From Nannocystis pusilla (GTDB lineage: Bacteria; Myxococcota_A; Polyangia; Nannocystales; Nannocystaceae): DNA of 64,000 nucleotides. Position 1 is the stretch's first letter; the number at the start of each line of letters is the position of its first letter. Position numbers and translations under genes: made by a program. The DNA lies in NCBI RefSeq assembly GCF_026626665.1, contig NZ_JAPNKE010000002.1, positions 4,069,168 through 4,133,167 on the forward strand, given 5' to 3'. Shown piece after piece: positions 46,712 through 57,540 of this stretch. The notes beneath the pieces are model-generated. The model worked only from the letters and a program-made list of their open reading frames with translations. It did no database searches and was not told where the DNA came from.

Positions 46712-46742
46712 ACAAAAGTGAAAGGGGGAACGAGTCCCCCTT
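46712..46742 (-). terminator. intrinsic terminator after rpsO
   Basis: Minus strand hairpin AAGGGGGA-CUCG-UUCCCCCUU (46742-46723) with U-rich sequence after it. It lies 13 bp after the rpsO stop and 134 bp before pnp. In E. coli a terminator with readthrough also separates these genes; similar control is likely. Confidence 0.8.
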
Positions 46743-46754
46743 CTGCTCTCGGCC

Positions 46755-47022
46755 TTACTTGCGGATGTTGAGCGCCCCGATCAGGGACCGGTAGCGGTCG
46801 ACGCTGCGGTTGCGCAGGTAGTCGAGGAGGCGGCGGCGTTGACCGACGAGCTTCAACAGACCCCGACGCGAGTGGAAGTCCTTGGCGTGGCCGCGGAAGT
46901 GCTCGGTGAGGTAGTTGATCCGCGACGTGAGGAGGGCGATCTGCACCTCCGGGGACGCGGTGTCGTTCGGGTGGGTCTGGAACTTGCTGACGATCTCGGC
47001 CGTGCGATCAGGAGAGAGACAT
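46755..47022 (-). CDS. rpsO: 30S ribosomal protein S15 (frame broken near start)
   Basis: Binds 16S rRNA early in 30S assembly. Start at 47022 (MSLS), then a one-base indel in the TCTCTCTCC stretch near 47010 stops that frame; the corrected frame is [38 protein letters not shown]..., then [21 protein letters not shown] and the end. The total of 88 residues is normal. An S15 gene cannot be dispensable in practice, so a sequence error is likely. Confidence 0.93.
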
Positions 47023-47156
47023 TTCGGATTCTCGGGTGCGGGCAGCCCGTGCCCCCGCAGAAGGTGTTGTGCTTTTTGTGTAGGCGGAAAATCCAGGCAA
47101 ATCCCCGGCGTGTCAAGGCCGCTCGCGCATGGGTCGACGCTTTTCCGTCGGCCCGG

Positions 47157-48177
47157 TCACGAGTCCGCCTCGGCGGCGGGCGCCGCGACGTGAAGGACTT
47201 TCTCGGGCCGCCACTCGGCCCCGTCGAGGCGGACGACGACCAGCGCGTCCGGAAACCATAGCGCCTGCCTCGCCGCCGCCTCGTGACCCTCGGCCAGAGT
47301 CGGCGCGACGGACGGCAAGGCGCCCTGGCCCACGACTCGGCCGTGCAGCAGCCCCGTCAGCGCGTCGGCGTCGGGCCCGGCGACGCGGCGCACCGGGAAC
47401 GGCAAGACCTCGCCCGGTGCTCGCAGCGCCGCCCCGAGCCGCGCTCGCATGGCCTCGCGGGTGGCGGCGCCGTCGAGACCGAGGCGGAACTTGGGCGGGG
47501 CACCGGCCAGGTCCGGCAACCGCGCGGAAACGAGCACCGGCACCGCCTCGGCGAGATCGAGGCGATCGCAGGCCAAACGGCGCAGCCCGGCGAGGTGCGC
47601 CGGCAGACCGACGCGACGACCGAGCTCTTCGGCGAGGCTGCGAATATAGGTGCCCTTGCTCACGGCACACGTCGCGTCGATCGCGTCGTCGCCGACCTCG
47701 ATGTCTCCCACGGACCGCAGCTCCATCGGCCGCGGTGCGAGCGCCAGGGCCTCGCCCTTGCGGGCCCGTTCGTGGGCCGGACGACCCTCGAGCTTGACCG
47801 CCGAGTACGCGGGCGGCGGCAGCTCGAGCGCGCCGCACATGTCCTTCAGGACATCCGCAGCGGCCCGCGTCTGCGCCGCGGACACCGGGGCCTCGGCGAT
47901 CGTCTCACCCGCGCGATCGGCCGTGGTGGTCGAGCGACCGAGGCCGAAGCGCGCGGTAGACCTTGTCGACGGCGCTGAGGTACGGCACGAGCCGCGTCGC
48001 CGCGCCCACGCACACCACGAGCAAGCCCGAGGCGAGCGGGTCGAGGGTGCCGCAGTGGCCGACCGCCTTCTCGTTCAGGACCCAGCGGACGAAGCCGACC
48101 ACGTCGTGCGAGGTCGGCCCTTCCGGCTTGTCGACGAGCAGGACGCCGCAGCGCTCAGTCGCCGTCGCCCTCGCCAC
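47157..48177 (-). CDS. truB: tRNA pseudouridine 55 synthase (frame broken)
   Basis: Makes pseudouridine 55 in the tRNA T-loop. About 340 residues from 48177. The N-terminal part has CGVLLVDKPEGPTSHDVV and the catalytic Asp in HCGTLDPLASGLLVVCVG. Near 47945 two bases are missing in a GCGCGC run, and the frame continues FGLGRSTTTADRAGE, PPPAYSAVKLEGRPAHERARKGE and SKGTYIRSLAEELG. The C-terminal ~110 residues form a longer-than-usual PUA-like tail. A 14-bp repeat pair lies at 47838 (translated LKDMCGA). It overlaps rbfA by 23 bp. Confidence 0.93.
47838..47865. repeat. intragenic 14-bp repeat pair
   Basis: CATGTCC at 47838 and CATCCGC at 47852, forming CATGTCCTTCAGGACATC inside truB. It lies in a moderately conserved helix without changing its length. 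Confidence 0.55.
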
Positions 48178-48574
48178 CCTCGTCCTCGTCGCCGCTGTCT
48201 TCTTCGGACTTCGGCGCGGCCGGGGGCGTGGCGATCTCGGACAGGATCGTCTCGATCCGCAGGCCGCGCTGGATGCTCTCGTCGAACTCGAACCGCAGCT
48301 CGGGGATCCGCCGCAGTTGGACCCGCCCCTGCAGTTCGCGCCGCACGGCCCCTGCCGCCGAGCGCAGCCCCGCCAGCACCGTGGCGCGGTCGCGGTCGGG
48401 CGACAGCAGGTCGACGAACACCCGCGCCAGCGTCAGCTCGGTGTCGACCTTGACGCCGGTGACGCTGAAGTTGACCCCCTGAAGGCGTGGGTCGCTGATC
48501 GCTCCGAACAGGAGCGCGTCGGCGATCCCGCGGCGCAGGGTCTCCTCGACCCGTTGCATCCGGTTACTCGCCAT
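48155..48574 (-). CDS. rbfA: ribosome-binding factor A
   Basis: Helps mature the 16S rRNA 5' end and 30S subunits. 139 residues from 48574 ([21 protein letters not shown]). Landmarks: [29 protein letters not shown] and [25 protein letters not shown]. The C-terminus carries a very acidic tail ([17 protein letters not shown]) beyond the normal fold, which is common in this group. It sits between infB and truB. Confidence 0.95.
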   Translation of the reverse strand: MASNRMQRVEETLRRGIADALLFGAISDPRLQGVNFSVTGVKVDTELTLARVFVDLLSPDRDRATVLAGLRSAAGAVRRELQGRVQLRRIPELRFEFDESIQRGLRIETILSEIATPPAAPKSEEDSGDEDEGGEGDGD

Positions 48575-48600
48575 ACGCGCTCCCTGCCCTCTCCGCCGCC

Positions 48601-51600
48601 TCACAGCGTCGGCGCGATCGTCTCGATCTCGAACGCCTGCAGGATGTCGCCCGGCTCCACCTCGGGGAACGAGTCGATCACGATGCCGCACTCGAAGCCC
48701 TCGCGGACTTCCTTCACGTCCTCCTTGATGACGCGCAGGCTCGAGATCCTCCCCTTGTGGATGACCGTCCCGCCACGGACCACGCGGACGTGGCTCGTGC
48801 GCTGGATGAGGCCCCGCATGACGCGGCAACCGGCGACCACACCGACCTTCGGGATCGGGAACAGCGCCCGCACCTCGGCCTCGCCCTGATCGCGCTCGCG
48901 GTACTCGGGCTCGAGCAGGCCGACCATCAGCTCACGCGTCTTGTCGAGCGCGTTGTAGATGACGTTGAAGGTGTAGACCGGCACCTTCTCGGCGTCGGCG
49001 ATCTGACCGGCCTTGCCGACCGGCTTGGTGTTGAAGCCGATGATCACGGCCTCGCCGGCGGACGCGGTCTTGACGTCGGTCTGGGTGATGGCACCGACGC
49101 CGGACGAGATGACCTCGACCTTGACCTTGTCGGTCGACAGCTCGAGCAGCGCCTGCTTGAGCGCCTCGGCCGAGCCCTGCACGTCGGCCCGGAGGACGAT
49201 CTTGAGGGTCGGCGTCTTCTTGCGCTGGATGAAGTCGGCGATGCTGGGACCCGAGCGCGCGCTCTCCTTGCGGCGCCGGACCTCGCGGCGGTGGGTGACG
49301 AGCGGCGGGCGGCCTTCTCGCTCTCGACCACGTTGAAGCGGTCGCCGGCCGACGGCACGCCGTCGAGGCCGAGGACCTCGACCGGCGTCGAGGGTCCCAC
49401 GTCTTCGAGCGCGCGGCCGCGGTCGTCGAGCATGCCGCGGACCTTGCCGCTGAACTCGTTGGCGACCACGATGTCGCCCTTGCGCAGCGTGCCGGCCTCC
49501 ACCAGGACGGTGGCGATCGGGCCGCGACCCTTGTCGACGCGCGCCTCGAGCACGACGCCGATCGCCCGGCCCTCGGTGGTGGCCCGGAGATCGAGGATCT
49601 CCGACTGGATGGCCAACATCTCGAGCAGGTGGTCGATGCCCTTGCCGGTCTTCGCCGACACCTCGCAGATGATGGTGTCGCCGCCGTACTCCTCGCCGAC
49701 CAAGCTGTGCTCCATCAGCATCTGCTTGACGCGGCCGGGGTTGGCGTCGGGCTTGTCGATCTTGTTGAGCGCCACCACCAGCGGGACGTTGGCCTCCCGC
49801 GCGTGCTTGATGGCCTCGACCGTGGTCGGCATGATGCCGTCGTCGGCGGCGACGACCAGCACGACGACGTCGGTGACTTGCGCCCCGCGGGCACGCATCG
49901 CCGAGAACGCCTCGTGACCGGGCGTGTCGAGGAACACCACGTCGCCCTTGGCCGTGCTGACCTTGTAGGCGCCGATGTGCTGGGTGATGCCGCCGGCCTC
50001 GCCCTCGGCGACCGTGGCCTTGCGGATCCGGTCGAGGAGCGAGGTCTTGCCGTGGTCGACGTGGCCCATGATGGTGACCACGGGCGCGCGCGTCCCCGGC
50101 CCCCTCCTCGGTGCCCTCGTCGAAGTACTGGTCCTCCTGGAAGGCCACGTTCTCGACGGTGTAGCCGTACTCGGCCGCCACCAGTTCCGCCGTCTCGGCG
50201 TCGACCGCGCTGTTGATGGTGACCCCGCGCAGGCCCATGCCCCACAGCGTCTTCAGCAGCATCGTCGCCTTCTTGCCCATCTGGTGCGCGAGGTCGGCGA
50301 CCGGGATCGCCTCGTCGACGCGGATGCGCTTCTTCGACTCCGACATCTCCTGCGTGGAGGGTCGGGCCCGGACGCGCCGGGGCGTCCGCGGACGTTGCGG
50401 AGCATCGTCTTGCGCTTGCGGCCCTGCTGCTGCGCCCGCTCCTCGCGCTCCTTGCGGATCGTGGCGCGGCCGCGCTGCTGGCTGTCGCTGGCGTCGGTGA
50501 TGATCACCTGCTGCGGCCGCGGGCGGTTGGCGAGCTGGACGAAGCCGAGGATCTTCGGCTCGGCGCGCTGCGGAGCGGCGCCGATGATGGTGCCCGACTC
50601 GTCGCGGACGACGCGGCGGTTCGCCGCCTCGGCCGCTTCGGAAAGAGGCGCAGGTTGCGGCGGCTGCGGCGGCTGCGGGGCCGCGGGCGCGGCGGGACGG
50701 CCGAGCTGGCCGGCGCCGGAGCGATCGCCCGGACGGCCGGAGACCGGCGCCGGCTGCACGACCTGGCCGCGCGGACCGGTCTGCTGGCCGAGCTGCGTGC
50801 CCAGCGGGCGAGTGCCGGTCTGGGTCGGGGCGCCCGGCTTGCCGGGGCCCGGGCGCGTCTGCACGCCCGGACGAAGCGGCGTACCGACCGGGCCGACCTG
50901 GCCCTGCGGCGGTGTGCCGCGCGGACCGTCGGGACCACGGCGATGCGGCTCGTTGCGAGGCTCGTGGCGAGCCTCACCGCCCCGCGGGCTGTCCTCCATG
51001 CGCGAGGCGACGCCGCCCGGCAGGCGCTTGGTGCCCGGCGGAGCTGGATCCGCGTGCCCACCTCGGGCGCGGGCGCCCGCGGAGCGCTGGCCTGCGGCTG
51101 CGGCCGCGACTGCTCGGCCCTGCGGACCTCCGGGCGCGACTCGGCGTGCCGCGTCACCGGCGGCTGGGCCGGGCGCTGCGCCTGGGTCACGGGCCGCTGA
51201 ACCGGCGGCTGGACCGGCTGCGACTGCGCCGGGGCGACCGGAGCAGGCGGCGTGACGGGCTGCGGCGCAGCCACCGGGGGCGGCGTCACGGCCGGCTCGG
51301 CCGGGCGGGCCGGCTCGACCGGCTCGCTGCGGACCGGCTCGGCCACGACGGGCTCGGCAGGCGGCGCGACCGGGCGCGGCGGGGCGGGCGGAGCCGGGGG
51401 CTCGGCCTGCACCGACGGCTGGACGGGCGCCTGCACCGGCTGGCTCGGACGGGCCTCGACCGGCTCGCTCGGGCGCTCGCGCACCTCGATCGGCTCGGCG
51501 ACGGCCCGCACCTCGCGCTGCGGCTCACGCGGCTGCGTCACCGCAGGCGTGGACCACGGGGTCTCCGGCGGGCGCGACGGCTCGCTCGGGCGCGCCACTG

Positions 51601-52011
51601 GCGCGCTCGGACGGACCACCGGCTGCGGCGCGCTCGTCGGTGTCGGCGGCACGGGCCGGCGGATCACCGGCGCGGGCTGCTGCTGCTGCGGCTGCTGTTG
51701 CACCGGAGCGGGACGCACGACCGGCGGCGAGGGACGAGCGGCCACCTCGGGCTGCTGCTCCTCATCTTCCGGCCGCGGGCCACGCCGGGACGACGAATGA
51801 CCGCTGCCGGACCGCTGGCACGCGGATCGTTACGCTCGGGCTCGCGGCGGCCGCCGCCCTGGACTTGGCGACGGACAAGCTCGGCCTGGTCGTCGTCGAG
51901 CGTGCTCATCACGCCCTTGATCTCGACCCCGAGGCCGCGGATCAGGTTCTCCATCACCTTGTTGTCCTTGCCCAGCTCTTTGGCGAGCTCATAGACGCGA
52001 ATCTTGGCCAT
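48601..52011 (-). CDS. infB: translation initiation factor IF-2 (frame broken, ~5 indels)
   Basis: Brings fMet-tRNA to the 30S subunit. About 1,137 residues. The N-domain starts at 52011 ([17 protein letters not shown]...); a very long Pro/Ala/Gln/Val-rich linker follows (~residues 80-540); then the second N-domain ([16 protein letters not shown]), the GTPase ([36 protein letters not shown]), and the C-terminal domains ending [10 protein letters not shown]. The long linker is typical of myxobacteria. Indels lie near 51780, 51030, 50380, 50095 and 49310. So many in one essential gene support base-calling errors. Confidence 0.92.
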
Positions 52012-52014
52012 AAC

Positions 52015-52428
52015 TCAGGAAACCCTCCCCACCGGGGCGCGCATGGCGGTCGCCAAGGCAGCGAGACGTTGGATGCGCGCCGCAGCGGCGGTGCCGCCGG
52101 TGCGGTTCAGGAGATCGATCTTGCCCGCGAGCGCCTCTTCGTGCGCGCGCCACAAACCAGCGGGGTCCACCGCTGGCATCTTACGAGCGAACGCGCGGGC
52201 GAGGCCGCCACGGCGGGCGGCGCGCTCGAGACAGGCGCGCGCCGGGCACACGTAAGCCGAGCGCCCCCTGGCCGAAAGGCCATGGCGCTTCGCACATGTC
52301 CGGATGTACTCGTCCGGAACGACCAACACCTGTTCGCCATCATCGGCGAGCAGGATCCTCGTCCGCAGGAGTTCAGCCTGCGGACGGACGGCGCGGCAGC
52401 CCACGCAAGTGCGCATCGGCGCGTGCAT
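52015..52428 (-). CDS. ylxR: YlxR/RnpM-like RNA-binding protein
   Basis: 137 residues from 52428 (MHAPMRTCVGCR); MRTCVGC is an alternative start. YlxR signature RTCVGCRAVRPQAELLR and GRSAYVCPARACLERAARRGG. Between them this protein has about ten extra residues (DEYIRTCAKRHGLS) whose DNA includes a 14-bp repeat at 52295. The C-terminal ~45 residues are also extra. In B. subtilis the protein binds RNase P RNA. It is next to nusA and infB, as usual. Confidence 0.88.
   Translation of the reverse strand: MHAPMRTCVGCRAVRPQAELLRTRILLADDGEQVLVVPDEYIRTCAKRHGLSARGRSAYVCPARACLERAARRGGLARAFARKMPAVDPAGLWRAHEEALAGKIDLLNRTGGTAAAARIQRLAALATAMRAPVGRVS
52281..52322. repeat. intragenic 14-bp phased array, 3 units (weak)
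   Basis: Cores at 52281 (CATGGCG), 52295 (CATGTCC) and 52309 (CTCGTCC), 14 bp apart, inside ylxR at the position of the family-atypical insert. Confidence 0.5.
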
Positions 52429-52429
52429 G

Positions 52430-53845
<1,416 letters not shown>

Positions 53846-53866
53846 AACCGGATGACCTCTGCTGTC

Positions 53867-54518
53867 CTAGCCGTGCCCCCCGTACTCGGGGGAGTACACG
53901 AGGTTGGCCCGCCGGATGTCGGCGAGCGAGATCTTGTAGATGGTATCACTGTCGAGCGACCGCAAGAGCACCGTGCCGCGGCGATCGTCGGCAGGATCGG
54001 CGGCGTCGACCTCGGTGCCGACGATCCGTCCGTGAAAGGTCCGCTGGTCGGCGCTGCCCTGGTCCGGCAGCGGGTGGAACGTGCGGACCACGGCGCGCCC
54101 GCCGACGTGGCGGGCGAAGTGACTGAGGCGTGCCAGCGGCCGGTCGACGCCGGGCGAGCTGACCTCGAGCGTGTACGGCAGCGACAGCAACGCGGTCAGC
54201 TCCGGCGTCTCGGGATCGGCCTCGGCGGCGTCGAGGGCGTTGCTCAGGACCCCGCTCATGCGCGAGCAGTCGTCGAGCGAGACGCCGTTGGGATGGTCGA
54301 GGTACACGCGCGCGATCCGGCCGCCGCGGCCGCCGGCCCACTCGATGAGCACGACCTCGAAGCCCATCGCCCGCGCCACCGGCTCGACCGCCGCCTCGAG
54401 CAGGCGCACCGCCCTCGTGCCCCTCGTGCTCGGCCTCGGTGCCAGCGACGTCGTCGACCGCCGCGGGCTGCGGCGGGTGCTTGGGGCTCTTGTTGTGTGT
54501 CGGGCGCCTCGTGGCCAT
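53867..54518 (-). CDS. rimP: ribosome maturation factor RimP (frame broken)
   Basis: Needed for 30S maturation. About 217 residues from 54518 ([14 protein letters not shown]). The first ~35 residues are a His/Pro-rich extension; an indel near 54412 moves the rest to a frame with [61 protein letters not shown] and [16 protein letters not shown], all RimP motifs. It begins the rimP-nusA-ylxR-infB operon. Confidence 0.9.
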
Positions 54519-54541
54519 GCGGGTGGGATTCGAGACAAACG

Positions 54542-54586
54542 AAAAAGCGAGCTCGGCCAGTTGCCTGCTCGCTTACGAAAGGCAAT
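54542..54586 (-). promoter_or_regulatory. candidate attenuator in the rimP-nusA leader
   Basis: Minus strand: a perfect 8-bp stem AAGCGAGC/GCTCGCTT (54574-54567 with 54552-54545) and a run of five U, the last at 54542, 24 bp before the rimP start codon. An alternative pairing, TTGCCT (54585-54580) with AGGCAA (54566-54561), would place the 5' arm of that stem in its loop. This looks like a terminator/antiterminator switch. E. coli controls its rimP-nusA leader by termination. Not tested. Confidence 0.5.
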
Positions 54587-54730
54587 TGCTGGCGGGGCTC
54601 GTAGCACGGCGCTTGAAGGCGAGCAACCCCCTTCCCGGGGCGTGAGGCCCGGAGGCCCCCGATGGCGCGGTCCTGGCGTCGGGTCCTCCAGGAGGCTTGG
54701 CGGCGGGCGTTTTCTCGCTACCATCCCCGC

Positions 54731-55634
54731 GTGCGAGACCTCTGCGCCGCCTTGATCCAGCTCGGCAGTGGGGCTGACCCCGTCCCGAGCCTCGCTCGCG
54801 CCGCCGAACTCACGCGCGAGGCGCTCGCGCACGGCGCCGAGCTCGTCGTGTTGCCCGAGAACTTCTGGGCCGTCGCCCCGCCGGGCCTCGACCGGAGGCC
54901 GTGGGCGGTCGATCTCAGCGCCCTCGGGCCGGGCGGCGATCTCCACGGCGAACCGCCGCCGGTGCTGCGACCCTTCCTCTCTCTCGCGGGAGTACCCGGC
55001 GGCGGTGATCATCCTCGGCGGCCTGCCGGAGCTGCCCCCGGCCGGCGGCGAGGGCAAGTTCTACAACACCCTGGTCGCGGTGTTCGGCGGCCGCGTGGTC
55101 GCGGTCTACCGCAAGATCCACCGCTTCGACGCCACCTTGCCGGACGGCTCGCGCGCCTCCGAGTCCGACGTCATCCTCGCGGGCGAGACTCCGCACGTGC
55201 TCGCCGCCCCGTTCGGCAAGATCGGCCTCAGCATCTGCTACGACCTCCGCTTCCCCGAGCTCTATCGCGCGCTCTCCGCCGCCGGCGCGGAGATCCTCGT
55301 CGTGCCCTCGGCCTTCACCCTCCTGACCGGCATCGACCACTGGGAGCCGCTGCTGCGCGCCCGCGCCATCGAAAACCAGGCCTACGTGCTCGCCCCGGCG
55401 CAGTACGGGCCCCACGGCCACGGCCGCCACAGCTTCGGCCACAGCCTCGCCGTCGACCCCTGGGGCGCCGTCATCGCCCAGGTCTCGCGCGGCGAGGGCC
55501 TCGCCCTCACCTGGCTGCGCGCCGACCTGCTCCAGCGCGTCCGCAGCGACCTGCCCGCGCTGACGCACCGCCGCCTCCACGGCGTAACTCCGGCCGAGGT
55601 CGTCACGTTGTCGGCCGAAGAGACCCCGGCGTGA
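54731..55634 (+). CDS. nitrilase/omega-amidase-family hydrolase (frame broken)
   Basis: About 301 residues from GTG at 54731 (VRDLCAALIQLGSG). Carbon-nitrogen hydrolase triad: Glu in LVVLPENFW, Lys in YRKIHRFD, Cys in SICYDLRFPELYR. The later ARAIENQAYVLAPAQYG and HGRHSFGHSLAVDPWG resemble deaminated-glutathione amidase/omega-amidase (Nit1/YafV-like). An indel near 54985 in a CTCTCTCTC run breaks the frame. The stop overlaps the sigma factor start (GTGA). Confidence 0.88.
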
Positions 55635-56689
55635 CCTCTCCCGGCACCGGCCGCACCATCGGCACGGGCCGCGCCTCCGGCCCAGGCCGCGGCGCTCCAC
55701 CCGGCCTCCACGCGCTGATGGACCGCTACCTCGACGGCGACGCGCGGGCCTTCGCCGCCCTGCACGCCGCCCTCGTCCCTCGTCTCACGGCCTTCCTCGT
55801 GCACCTCGTCCGCGACACCGCCGCCGCCGATGACCTGGTCCAGGCGACCTGGCTCAAAGCGCACCTGGCCCGGGCCCGCTTCCAGGTCCAGGGCACGAGC
55901 CCCGACGGCGCGGTGCAGGCCTGGTACTTCACGATCGCGCGCAACCTCGCGGTCGACTGGCTGCGCGCCCAGGTCCGCGAGCGCCGCCGCCGCGAGCCCG
56001 GCGCCGGCGACGCCGACGACCGCGATCCGCTGGCCGAGATCCCGTCGGACCTGCCGACCGCCGAGGAGCTGGAGATCGGCGAGGCCGAGGCGCAGGAGAT
56101 CACCTCGCGGATCCGCGACGCCCTTGCCCAGCTGCCCGCCGGGCAACGCGAGATCGTCGAGCTCCACAAGTTCCAGGGCCTGAGCATGGCCGAGATCGCG
56201 GCGCGCCTGCGGATCCGCGAGGGCGCCGTGCGGGTCCGGGCCCACCGCGCCTACAAGGCCCTCGCGCAGTGGCTGACCCCTCCCTGCGAGTCCTGCTCGT
56301 GCTGCTCGCGCGAGGTGGGGCATGACGACGCGCTGTCCTGCCGTCGCCGCGGATCTCGCTCGCGCCGCGAGCCGCGATCGCGTCACCGCTCGTGCCGCCG
56401 TGAGCCGTGCCCCCGTCGCCGCGGATTTGGCTCGCGCCGCGAGCCGCGATCGCGTCACCGCTCGTGCCGCGAGCCGTCCCCCCGTCACCGCGGATCTCGC
56501 TCGCGCCGCGAGCCGCGATTGCATCACCGCTCGTGCCGCGAGCCGTCCCCCCGTCAGCGCGAATCTCGCTCGAACGCGGCGGGGCGCGACCGGCCGCATC
56601 CTCACGCGCTCGGGTCTCGCGCGATCCTCCGCACCCACCCCGACGAGCGCGCCGGAGCGCGAGATCCGGCGTCGGGAGGTCGCGCGTGA
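55631..56689 (+). CDS. ECF sigma factor with repeat-expanded C-terminal tail
   Basis: 352 residues from GTG at 55631. Region 2 at ~30-115 (DDLVQATWLKAHLARARF, WYFTIARNLAVDWLRAQVR), region 4 at ~155-215 (LAQLPAGQREIVELHKFQGLSMAEIAARLRIREGAVRVRAHRAY). An ECF factor normally ends here. This one continues ~130 residues, mostly 23-residue Arg/Ser-rich repeats (SRREPRSRHRSCREPSP). The stop overlaps the NrsF-like start by 4 bp, supporting the long reading. A start at 56322 in another frame through the same repeats also exists. Confidence 0.8.
   Translation: MTSPGTGRTIGTGRASGPGRGAPPGLHALMDRYLDGDARAFAALHAALVPRLTAFLVHLVRDTAAADDLVQATWLKAHLARARFQVQGTSPDGAVQAWYFTIARNLAVDWLRAQVRERRRREPGAGDADDRDPLAEIPSDLPTAEELEIGEAEAQEITSRIRDALAQLPAGQREIVELHKFQGLSMAEIAARLRIREGAVRVRAHRAYKALAQWLTPPCESCSCCSREVGHDDALSCRRRGSRSRREPRSRHRSCRREPCPRRRGFGSRREPRSRHRSCREPSPRHRGSRSRREPRLHHRSCREPSPRQRESRSNAAGRDRPHPHALGSRAILRTHPDERAGARDPASGGRA
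56349..56580. repeat. 69-bp in-frame tandem repeat, ~3.3 units
   Basis: Units are spaced 72, 69 and 69 bp (anchors at 56351, 56423, 56492 and the decayed 56561). Each contains TCGCTCGCGCCGCGAGCCGCG, given here as TCGCTCGCGCC plus GCGAGCCGCG, and CACCGCTCGTGCCG. Unit length is a multiple of three, so copy number can change without breaking the sigma factor frame. Confidence 0.85.
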
Positions 56690-57321
56690 CCATCGACGCC
56701 AAAGCCCTGATCGCCGACGACCTCGGCGAGCGCCGGCGCGAGCGCCTGCAACACTTCCGGCCGGCCTGGCTGTTGGCCGTGGCGATCCCCGTCGTCGGCC
56801 TGCTCGCCACCGGCGCGCGCGACGACTTCTGGGCCCAGCCGACCTGGATCCTCGTCCTCCAGGCGCTGGTGTGGGGCCTCGCCCTGTTCGCCTTGCCGGC
56901 GCTCGGGCTCGGCCTGTGGTTCCCCGGGCGCGCCGCCCGGGTCGTGCTCGGGCTCGTCGCCGCCGCCGTCGCCGTCGCCGTCGCCGCCGGACCTGCCCTC
57001 TTCGACAGGTCCTATCCGACAGGTCTCGAAGACCACCCGATCTACCAGTTCGGCTGCGCCTCGCTGACTCTCGGCGCCGGCGCGCTGGTGCTGGCGGTCT
57101 GCGCCCTCAGCGGGGCCTTCGCCCAGCGCCGGCGCAGCGCCGGCGCGCTGTGGCTGGCCGCCGCGATCGCCCTCATCGGGATCGACACCACCACCTGGCA
57201 CTGCGTGATCACCGGCCTCGATCACACCCTGCCCTCGCACCTGGGCGCCGGCGTCCTCATGCTCCTGGCCGCCGGCCTCGTCGGCGCCGTCCTGCACCGC
57301 CGCCAGCGCCAGGCCGGCTGA
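56686..57321 (+). CDS. NrsF/DUF1109-type anti-sigma membrane protein
   Basis: 211 residues from GTG at 56686, with GGGAGG 7 bp upstream and a 4-bp overlap with the sigma gene. Six predicted helices. N-terminus VTIDAKALIADDLGERRRERLQ; the features LGAGALVLAVCALSGAF, THLGAG-like HLGAGVLMLLAAGL fit the DUF1109 (NrsF) family, which holds cognate ECF sigma factors at the membrane. The loop LFDRSYPTGLEDHP contains a translated 14-bp repeat at 56992-57033. Confidence 0.8.
   Translation: MTIDAKALIADDLGERRRERLQHFRPAWLLAVAIPVVGLLATGARDDFWAQPTWILVLQALVWGLALFALPALGLGLWFPGRAARVVLGLVAAAVAVAVAAGPALFDRSYPTGLEDHPIYQFGCASLTLGAGALVLAVCALSGAFAQRRRSAGALWLAAAIALIGIDTTTWHCVITGLDHTLPSHLGAGVLMLLAAGLVGAVLHRRQRQAG
56992..57033. 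repeat. intragenic 14-bp phased array, 3 units
   Basis: Cores at 56992 (CCTGCCC), 57006 (CAGGTCC) and 57020 (CAGGTCT) in the NrsF-like gene, in the loop between two helices. Confidence 0.5.
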
Positions 57322-57380
57322 ATCGCCGCCGGCCTCGTGGTGCTGCGCTGCCCGCCGCGCCAGCCCGAACGGATCGCCGG

Positions 57381-57473
57381 CCGCGGCCTCGTCGCCAACC
57401 ACTCTTTGTGGCAGAGCGGAGCCCGCCGCGCCCAGCCGGACCGAGCCGTCCGCGGCCTCGTCGCCAACCACTC
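57381..57473. repeat. 24-bp direct repeat, two copies
   Basis: An identical 24-bp sequence beginning CCGCGGCCTCGTCGCC and ending AACCACTC occurs at 57381 and 57450, 69 bp apart, in the gap between the NrsF-like gene and the next gene. The gap 57322-57540 has a short open frame reading RGLVANHSL twice, but nothing else supports a gene. Confidence 0.75.
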
Positions 57474-57540
57474 CCTGCCCGCGCCGCCGGTCGTGCGCAG
57501 CCGGCAGCGCATCGGCCAGGATCTGCGATAGGCTGCGCGC

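Noticed and set aside
57337..57531. Small open frame reading RGLVANHSL twice
   Set aside because: Explained by the 24-bp direct repeat; no start context and no homologous feature.
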